Origin: Syntrophomonadaceae bacterium
GTDB lineage: Bacteria; Bacillota; Syntrophomonadia; Syntrophomonadales; Syntrophomonadaceae
Assembly: GCA_012522705.1 (NCBI GenBank)
Contig: JAAYJY010000245.1
Coordinates: forward strand, 1-10,062
Reading direction: 5' to 3'
Length of the DNA: 10,062 nucleotides
Positions 5,648-10,062 of this stretch are shown here, one piece after another. The notes beneath the pieces were generated by a model, which saw only the letters and a program-made list of their open reading frames with translations, ran no database searches and was not told the DNA's origin. A program made the position numbers and the translations under genes. Within the stretch, counting starts at the first letter, position 1. Every line of letters starts with the position of its first letter.

Positions 5648-5675
5648 CCGATACCAAGCCGACCACCAGTATCGG
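5648..5675 (-). promoter_or_regulatory. Hairpin in the mgtE leader
   Basis: CCGATAC (5648-5654) and GTATCGG (5669-5675) form a perfect 7-bp stem with a 14-nt loop. It ends 8 nt before the ribosome binding site of mgtE. There is no T-run, so it is not a terminator. It could influence translation or simply protect the 5' end. Confidence 0.35.
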
Positions 5676-6083
5676 CAACATTATCCGCCGCCTTTATTAT
5701 TCTACTCTTTATCATTAAATCACACTATCACCAAGTATCCTCTCCCTGCGATATGCCCATCGACAGGCACTGTCCTGTGGTGACAGCACAACAAAATGAT
5801 TGGTCGGGCCTGGAACAGATTGCCCTTCGGCTTCCGTTTTTTTCATGCGCCTATCGATTGTGTGGATACAATAAAAACGAGACAAGAGGACAAATGGCCT
5901 ACTGAGCTTATTGTCGGACGCACCCAAATCACCTAAAATACCACCGGGACCGCCGGGGGAACATCTCCCCAGGTCATCCTGGTAGTTTAAGGCGATATGC
6001 AAAAGTCAGCTATGGTGACTACATCCCTTGGGGATAATCCGGCCTGGGGGAGGAGGGATGCCAGGGGAACCGCAGTTTTCTTG
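5676..6083. other. Intergenic region upstream of mgtE and downstream of the OmpA-like gene
   Basis: I find no gene I can support. A leftward 95-codon frame (5715-6002) has no ribosome binding site or recognisable domain. On the minus strand TACCA (5983-5987) and TGGTA (near 5939-5943) can enclose two small hairpins, GGGGA-GATGT-TCCCC and CCAGG-ATGA-CCTGG (5969-5982), followed by TTTT. This may be a weak terminator for the OmpA-like gene about 100 nt upstream. The AT-rich stretch at 5690-5725 is the likely place for an mgtE promoter, but no pair of elements is close to consensus. Confidence 0.4.
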
Positions 6084-6728
6084 CTATGTCTGCTCAGCCC
6101 AGGCATCCGGGACGAAATAGATCTCCACTCGCCGGTTCATGGCCCGTCCCTCCGGGGTGGAGTTATCCGCGATGGGATATCGGTTCCCATAGGCTTTTAC
6201 ATCGAATCTGACGTTATCCGGGACACCTCTCGACCTGAAGAATTCCACCATGGCTTCAGCCCGCCGTTCGGACAACCATTGCCCGGTAGTCGGACCATCG
6301 TCATCGGTATAGGCGCTCATCTTCAAGAGACCGGGATTGTCCCTGATCAGCGCTGCCAATTCCTCCAGCGTAGGCAACTCGTCAGGCCTGATAGCATAAC
6401 TGTCGGGGTCATAGTTGACCACTATATTGACCGGAGTCGGAACCTCCCTGGTCGGCGGCGGAGGTGGCGTCGGCGGCGGTGCCGGCGGCTCCGGGATGGG
6501 TTCGGTGACCGGGACCGGTGGTTGTTCCGGGGCTTTTACTGGAGTCTGGACTACCGGTATGGAATTGAGGCCGGGGAGGTCTTTCCCATAAAATGCATAA
6601 GCTCCCCCTGCTCCTCCCAGCAGGAGCAACACCAACAACAGCCACGCCGGAATCTTGGGGCGTTGGCGTTTGGGTGCTCTGGGAACGTCTTCTTCCAGCA
6701 GTTCAAATGTATCGTCCAGTTTGCTCAC
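6084..6728 (-). CDS. Membrane-anchored OmpA/MotB-family peptidoglycan-binding protein
   Basis: The GTG start at 6728 (214 residues) follows GGAGGG (6737-6742) by 8 nt. The protein has a charged cytoplasmic tail (1-27), one transmembrane helix (about 28-47), a Pro-rich spacer (about 60-98, with runs such as PPAPPPTPPPPP) and an OmpA_C domain (about 99-206). The C domain shows the hallmark order AYTDDDG, then LSERRAEAMVEFFRSRGV, then NRRVEIYF. Asp142 and Arg156 match the residues that bind the diaminopimelate of peptidoglycan in OmpA homologues. The Pro spacer would carry the domain across the space between membrane and wall. It is not a MotB stator: the helix has no pore Asp and no motA lies beside it. 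OmpA-like proteins are less usual in single-membrane bacteria, which makes this envelope protein notable. The cellular partner is unknown. Confidence 0.88.
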   Translation of the reverse strand: MSKLDDTFELLEEDVPRAPKRQRPKIPAWLLLVLLLLGGAGGAYAFYGKDLPGLNSIPVVQTPVKAPEQPPVPVTEPIPEPPAPPPTPPPPPTREVPTPVNIVVNYDPDSYAIRPDELPTLEELAALIRDNPGLLKMSAYTDDDGPTTGQWLSERRAEAMVEFFRSRGVPDNVRFDVKAYGNRYPIADNSTPEGRAMNRRVEIYFVPDAWAEQT

Positions 6729-6870
6729 CCTGAGTACCCTCCTCTGAAGTAGTGCTTAAATCGGGTGCCCGTCGCCTGATGGGCAGTTCTGCGTCTGTCC
6801 TGCCGCAACCTGCGCCGCGGGTGTGGCGGCACCATGAAACCAGCCTGGGTTCCTTCCTCATATTATACAT
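6729..6870 (-). promoter_or_regulatory. Promoter and long GC-rich leader of the OmpA-like gene
   Basis: Leftward, a perfect TATAAT (6862-6867) has no good -35. It would give a leader of about 125 nt. That leader holds two hairpins: TGCCGC (6801-6806) with GCGGCA (6826-6831), and TGCCC (6766-6770) with GGGCA (6781-6785). The ribosome binding site follows in an open AT-richer stretch. No known riboswitch class is recognised. Confidence 0.4.
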
Positions 6871-7154
6871 AAACTGATGACCCAAGCCCGAAAAAAATGT
6901 CGCTCGGCATGGCTGGAAAATCGTGGGGCAGGGTGTTTTCCGGGAAACGGTTATGGGATCAATGCCTAGACATAATAGGAACAATCGGCTGATTATCCTC
7001 TATTCTATCATGGCTGCAGGCGAGGGGGCGTTTTTTCTACTGGATTGTCTGGCAGGGCGCGATTATCAGCGGGATGAGCAGGCAAGCCATCCCGGTTACC
7101 GCTCAATTGTCGGGGGAGTCAGGGTTCCCAGGTTCCTGCCGGGCGCAGAAGAAA
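6871..7154. other. Intergenic region with nothing supportable
   Basis: About 280 bp between the leader of the OmpA-like gene and the glnA terminator. Short frames on both strands (for example 6703-6984 leftward and 6923-7216 rightward) lack ribosome binding sites and any recognisable composition. Confidence 0.5.
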
Positions 7155-7213
7155 CCCGGCCCAGCCGAACGAGTCGGGGTCCGTCAGTCTTCAGATGTGG
7201 AGGGAAGGCCGGG
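7148..7213 (-). terminator. Likely glnA terminator
   Basis: On the minus strand CCCGGCC (7207-7213) pairs with GGCCGGG (7155-7161), flanked by further possible A-T pairs, and is followed by TTTCTTCT. It begins 4 nt after the glnA stop codon. The loop is long (45 nt) and the T-tract is interrupted, so termination may be partial. Confidence 0.5.
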
Positions 7214-7217
7214 TAGT

Positions 7218-8540
7218 TTAGAAGCGGTTGAGATATTGGCGGATTTCCCAATCATGTACGCACTCGGCGTACTGGGCCCACTCCTTCTGCTTGTACAAAA
7301 GATAATTGTTAAAGACGTGTTCCCCAATGGTTTCGATTATCAGCGGATCCCGGACCATCTCATCGAGGGCCTCCGCTAGATGGCGGGGATAGCGTTCCGG
7401 CCCAGCCCCAGCGGCGCCGATGGTATCGGCAGCATAGCCATTGCCGTGCAGGGGTTTCGGGGGCATGATTTGGTTTTTGACACCATCCAGGCCGGCCCTG
7501 AGCATTAAGGCAAAAAGAAGGTAAGGATTGGCGGTCGGGTCCGGGCTGCGATACTCGATGCGGGTACTGTTGCCCCGGGCGGCCGGGACTCTAATCAGGG
7601 TGCTGCGGTTGTTGGTTGACCAGGCCACATTGGTAGGGGCTTCATAACCGGGCTTCAGACGTTTATAGCTGTTGACGATGGGATTGGCGATGGCCGCCAG
7701 GCCCCGGGCATGCTTGAGGAGTCCGCCGATGAATAACCGGGCTAGATCGCTCAACCCATCTGGAGCTTGCGGTTCATAAAACACATTTTGCCCATCTTTG
7801 AACAGAGACTGGTTGCAGTGCATGGCGCTGCCATTTTCGCCGCTCAGGGGTTTGGGCATAAAGGTGGCGTAAAGCCTTGACTGCCGGGCGATGTTTTTGA
7901 CCACGTCCCGAAAGGTTATCCAGTTGTCAGCGGTCCGTAAGGCTTTGCCGTATTTAAAATCTATTTCATGCTGACCCGGGGCCACTTCGTGGTGGGACGA
8001 CTCGATTTGGAACCCCATCTTTTTCAAGGTCAGAATGATACTGCGGCGGGCATCTTCGCCCAGATCTACCGGCGCCAGGTCGAAATAGCCGGCATGATCA
8101 TGGATGTCGAAAAGAGGATAACCCTGGTCATCGGCATGGAACAGGAAAAACTCCCCTTCCGGGCCGATGTTGTATTCGAAGCCCATCTGCTCCGCTTCCC
8201 GCAGGGCTTTTTTCAGGATATGGCGCGGGCAGCCATCAAAAGGTGCGCCATCAGTGGAATAAACGTCGCAGATCATCCGGGCCACGCCCTCTTCTTTGGG
8301 CCTCCAGGGCATGACCGCATAGGTGTCGGGATCCGGGACAATACATTGATCCGACTCGTGTATGGAAGCGAAACCGTCAATTGAGGAACCGTCAAACATC
8401 AATTCGCCGCCGAAGGCCCGATCAAGTTCGCTGGACATAATGGAAGTGCTCTTCATGATTCCGAAAATATCTATGAATTGCAGTCTGATAAACTCGATCC
8501 CCTTGTCTTTAATGTCCTTAAATATATCTTCTTGGTTCAT
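7218..8540 (-). CDS. glnA: Glutamine synthetase type I (GSI-alpha)
   Basis: The enzyme makes glutamine from glutamate, ammonia and ATP, the main ammonium-assimilation step, as a cytoplasmic dodecamer. The 440 residues match the short GSI-alpha form. Motifs are the beta-Grasp FDGSSIDGF with Asp50 (49-57), GPEGEFFLF with Glu128 and Glu130, SSHHEVAPGQHEIDF with Glu185 and Glu192 (181-195), MHCNQSLF with His241, the flap GYEAP with Glu300, the ATP segment NRSTLIRVPAARGNSTRIEYR (311-331) and HDWEIRQYL at the end. There is no adenylylation segment, so control is by feedback or transcription. The position of the Bacillus subtilis feedback Arg62 (FVRIEESD) is Ser59 here (FASIHESD). AGGAG lies 6 nt before the ATG. 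No GlnR gene is adjacent. Confidence 0.97.
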   Translation of the reverse strand: MNQEDIFKDIKDKGIEFIRLQFIDIFGIMKSTSIMSSELDRAFGGELMFDGSSIDGFASIHESDQCIVPDPDTYAVMPWRPKEEGVARMICDVYSTDGAPFDGCPRHILKKALREAEQMGFEYNIGPEGEFFLFHADDQGYPLFDIHDHAGYFDLAPVDLGEDARRSIILTLKKMGFQIESSHHEVAPGQHEIDFKYGKALRTADNWITFRDVVKNIARQSRLYATFMPKPLSGENGSAMHCNQSLFKDGQNVFYEPQAPDGLSDLARLFIGGLLKHARGLAAIANPIVNSYKRLKPGYEAPTNVAWSTNNRSTLIRVPAARGNSTRIEYRSPDPTANPYLLFALMLRAGLDGVKNQIMPPKPLHGNGYAADTIGAAGAGPERYPRHLAEALDEMVRDPLIIETIGEHVFNNYLLYKQKEWAQYAECVHDWEIRQYLNRF

Positions 8541-8559
8541 TCTTCACTCCTGTCACCCG

Positions 8560-8575
8560 CCGGCCATAAGGCCGG
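8560..8575 (-). promoter_or_regulatory. Leader hairpin next to the glnA ribosome binding site
   Basis: CCGGCC-ATAA-GGCCGG is a perfect 6-bp GC-only stem with a 4-nt loop, lying about 9 nt upstream of the AGGAG (8546-8550) of glnA. No T-run follows. It could modulate ribosome access or stabilise the mRNA 5' end. Confidence 0.4.
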
Positions 8576-8631
8576 GGGCATTGCTGTTAATTCCGTAAAT
8601 TGGTAGAAATGATGCTCTAATCCATTTCCCA

Positions 8632-8660
8632 ATTATAGAACATACTTGGGGCATAATCCA
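8632..8660 (-). promoter_or_regulatory. Putative glnA promoter
   Basis: A perfect TATAAT (8632-8637) lies about 92 bp before the glnA start. The -35 at the right distance (TGGATT) is poor. No GlnR/TnrA-type TGTNA-N7-TNACA site is convincing nearby. Confidence 0.4.
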
Positions 8661-8763
8661 GACCATGGCGCTTCCGGTCGGATGTCCTGAATGGGGTGGA
8701 AGAACACTTCCTAAAATGTATGCGGAGCCGGCTTCATGTCGGGACCGGGGTCCATATCTGCTG

Positions 8764-9240
8764 CTACCCCGCCACCGGAGCGATCAGGGGGAAGACATCG
8801 ACATAGACGGTTACGGTTTCCGAGATGACCACCATCTTCACCACCAGGCGCATCTTCTGCTTGTCGACTTCGATTTCACGATTATCGACGATCTGGGGGA
8901 TGAGCAGGTAATTGACCTCGGTTACCGTTTGGCCGTTCAAGCCCACCAGCCATTCCCGGAGGTGTTTATCCACCGATAACTCGATGGCGCTCCGGGTAAA
9001 CTCATCCCAGTGGTCAGTATCTATAAAATTCACTTTGGTGTTGATCCGGCTGATGACCCGTTTCTTAGGGGTCTGCTGCAATTGCTGGACCTGGGCATCC
9101 ATGGCTGCCAGATTGGCCTGCAGGGACAGATTTTCCATATGCAGGTCATCCAACTGGGCGCCGATCAGCACCGCAGTAGCGGCGGCACCAAGAAGTACAC
9201 CGAGGAGGACAAGGGTTGCCGGGAAGATCAAACGTTTCAT
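8764..9240 (-). CDS. ytrI: YtrI-like sporulation membrane protein
   Basis: The ATG at 9240 (158 residues) overlaps the stop codon of the upstream ytrH in an ATGA arrangement, so the pair is translationally coupled. A longer frame to 9303 lies inside ytrH and is rejected. Residues 1-27 form one membrane helix (ATLVLLGVLLGAAATAVLIG). Residues about 30-56 form a heptad-like coiled coil (DLHMENLSLQANLAAMDAQ). A soluble alpha/beta domain with alternating strands follows to the end (KMRLVVKMVVISETVTVYVD). Sequence alone is not distinctive, but size, topology and the overlap with ytrH fit YtrI, which works with YtrH in the sigma-E mother-cell programme of Bacillus. I call it YtrI mainly on context. 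Confidence 0.75.
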   Translation of the reverse strand: MKRLIFPATLVLLGVLLGAAATAVLIGAQLDDLHMENLSLQANLAAMDAQVQQLQQTPKKRVISRINTKVNFIDTDHWDEFTRSAIELSVDKHLREWLVGLNGQTVTEVNYLLIPQIVDNREIEVDKQKMRLVVKMVVISETVTVYVDVFPLIAPVAG

Positions 9241-9563
9241 CGGCCCCGCCCGGAGATGATGAGGATAAGATAGTAACCAGCCTGGGTACCCAGCAGGGCA
9301 CAAAATATATAGGCCAACTGTTTTACCAGAGGCCGCAATTCACCCTTGAAGAGCCCGGATTCGATGATTTCGAAGGTGGAGAAGGTTCCTCCGATGGCGG
9401 CTACTATCGCCCAGATCTTGATCTCCCGGGCCAGATGCAGCATGGTCCCGATGGGCGGCTCTCTTACCAAAACGGCGGCCAGGGTACCCAACAATGAAGA
9501 CCCCAGGACTATCCCCAGGGCCGTAAAAAATATCAGTATGGCTTTATGGGTGAAAACCTCCAT
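9237..9563 (-). CDS. ytrH: YtrH-like sporulation membrane protein
   Basis: The start is placed at ATG 9563 (108 residues, MEVFTHKAIL). A TTG at 9575 is possible but less well spaced from any ribosome binding site. Only a weak AGGTTGG precedes the ATG. The protein is mostly hydrophobic, with segments at about 10-31, 46-60 and 80-101. It contains the YtrH signature LAREIKIWAIVAAIGGTFST, followed by a short polar stretch and LRPLVKQLAYIFCALLGTQAG. YtrH is a sigma-E-dependent membrane protein needed for efficient spore formation in Bacillus; its exact role is unclear. It is followed by the overlapping ytrI. In Bacillus the pair lies near nrnA and dnaE, whereas here a histidine kinase gene lies upstream. 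Confidence 0.9.
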   Translation of the reverse strand: MEVFTHKAILIFFTALGIVLGSSLLGTLAAVLVREPPIGTMLHLAREIKIWAIVAAIGGTFSTFEIIESGLFKGELRPLVKQLAYIFCALLGTQAGYYLILIISGRGR

Positions 9564-9593
9564 GCGAAATACCAACCTGATGTGTTTACCTCA

Positions 9594-9622
9594 AGTGTAT
9601 TCATTTAATAAGAATATAATTA
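9594..9622 (-). promoter_or_regulatory. Candidate sigma-E promoter of ytrHI
   Basis: Leftward, AATACACT (-10, 9594-9601) matches the sigma-E consensus CATACAMT at 7 of 8 positions. After a 14-bp spacer, TAATTAT (-35, 9616-9622) matches KMATATT at 5 of 7. It lies about 30 bp upstream of the ytrH start, as expected for this regulon. Confidence 0.5.
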
Positions 9623-9657
9623 CCATTTCCTTGCTGGTCCCGAAATGACAGCGGATT

Positions 9658-10062
9658 TTAATCATTCCATTCGATTGCCGCTGGCAGGATCACCTCCACT
9701 GCTGCTCCGCCCGTGTCGGCATTGTACAGCCTTATCGTGCCGCTATGCTCGTGGACGATCCTTTGGGCGATAGGCAGACCCAGCCCGGAACCGGCCCGAT
9801 TGCGGCTATAGAAATACTCAAAGGCATGGGCCAGGTCATCCGGGGTGAAACCAGGCCCGTCATCTTCCACCACTATCCTGACTTTAGCCCCGCCTTCCGC
9901 CAGGGCTGCAGTGACGGTTACTTCACTGCGAGCATGGCGGATGCCGTTGGACAGCAGATTGATCAGCAGACTGCATAGATGATCCCAGTCTCCGATTACC
10001 AGTGTTTGCGGGGATATTTGTGTTTTGATCTCGACCCCGCGGTCCCAAGCATAGCCTCCCAC
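9658..10062 (-). CDS. Sensor histidine kinase, C-terminal ATPase domain (runs off right edge)
   Basis: The last 134 residues of a histidine kinase are present; the apparent first codon at the edge is not a real start. All nucleotide-binding boxes of a HATPase_c domain are visible: the N box LLINLLSNGIRHA (about 32-44), G1 VEDDGPGFTPDDL (about 64-76), the F-box region FEYFYSRNRAG and G2 GSGLGLPIAQRI (about 92-103). The typical ending GTIRLYNADTGGAAVEVILP follows. The dimerisation/His domain and any sensor lie outside the window. The stop at 9658 is 94 bp from ytrH. No response regulator gene follows, so if a partner is adjacent it lies to the right. The function cannot be told from this fragment. 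Confidence 0.93.
   Translation of the reverse strand: MGGYAWDRGVEIKTQISPQTLVIGDWDHLCSLLINLLSNGIRHARSEVTVTAALAEGGAKVRIVVEDDGPGFTPDDLAHAFEYFYSRNRAGSGLGLPIAQRIVHEHSGTIRLYNADTGGAAVEVILPAAIEWND

Noticed and set aside
5715..6002. 95-codon leftward frame upstream of mgtE
   Set aside because: No ribosome binding site, no recognisable motif, and it overlaps the hairpins and AT-rich leader.
5997..6752. 251-codon open frame on the plus strand
   Set aside because: Mostly antisense to the OmpA-like gene; the Arg-rich runs arise from the complement of its Pro-rich spacer.
6703..6984. 93-codon leftward frame overlapping the start of the OmpA-like gene
   Set aside because: No ribosome binding site; rich in Cys, Arg and Pro in a random-looking way; it covers the promoter and leader hairpins.
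8698..8711. GGAAG-AACA-CTTCC hairpin as a ytrI terminator
   Set aside because: Only a 5-bp stem with no T-run on the minus strand.

Overview
This window most likely comes from a spore-forming member of the Firmicutes, of the anaerobic Clostridia or Desulfotomaculia kind. The best evidence is an overlapping ytrH-ytrI pair (membrane proteins of the sigma-E sporulation programme). Supporting evidence is a GSI-alpha glutamine synthetase, a secreted protein with a copper-amine-oxidase-like stalk domain, a YozG-type regulator with DUF2975 and DUF4173-like membrane partners, and strong GGAGG ribosome binding sites throughout. I cannot name the genus.

Left part (1-1620). A leftward operon encodes a DUF2975 membrane protein, a small Cro/CI-type regulator and the start of a DUF4173-like membrane protein that runs off the left edge. 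Its extended -10 promoter carries CGATAA boxes. Further right, a near-consensus rightward promoter overlaid by a 19-bp palindrome precedes a candidate non-coding RNA of about 185 nt. The RNA holds two related compound hairpins with the same 13-nt loop (GUACCRAAGUGUU), then a third hairpin and an intrinsic terminator. This is the most novel-looking item in the window.

Centre (1620-4285). After a gene-poor stretch with an unrecognised leftward ORF fragment come a secreted fibronectin-like/stalk-domain protein and a class II fructose-bisphosphate aldolase (fba), both rightward. Beyond fba there is a terminator, then a 156-bp MITE-like element with 18-bp terminal inverted repeats. A decayed copy of one end lies upstream of fba.

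Right part (4285-10062), all leftward. The order in transcription direction is: C-terminal part of a sensor histidine kinase (from the right edge), ytrH-ytrI (translationally coupled, with a sigma-E-like promoter), glnA, an OmpA/MotB-type anchored peptidoglycan-binding protein with a long GC-rich leader, and mgtE. Gaps of 200-500 bp, with separate promoters or leaders, suggest that these are mostly independent units. The genes mix housekeeping metabolism (glycolysis, nitrogen assimilation, Mg2+ uptake), envelope functions and sporulation. I see no tRNA, rRNA, CRISPR array or intact transposase.
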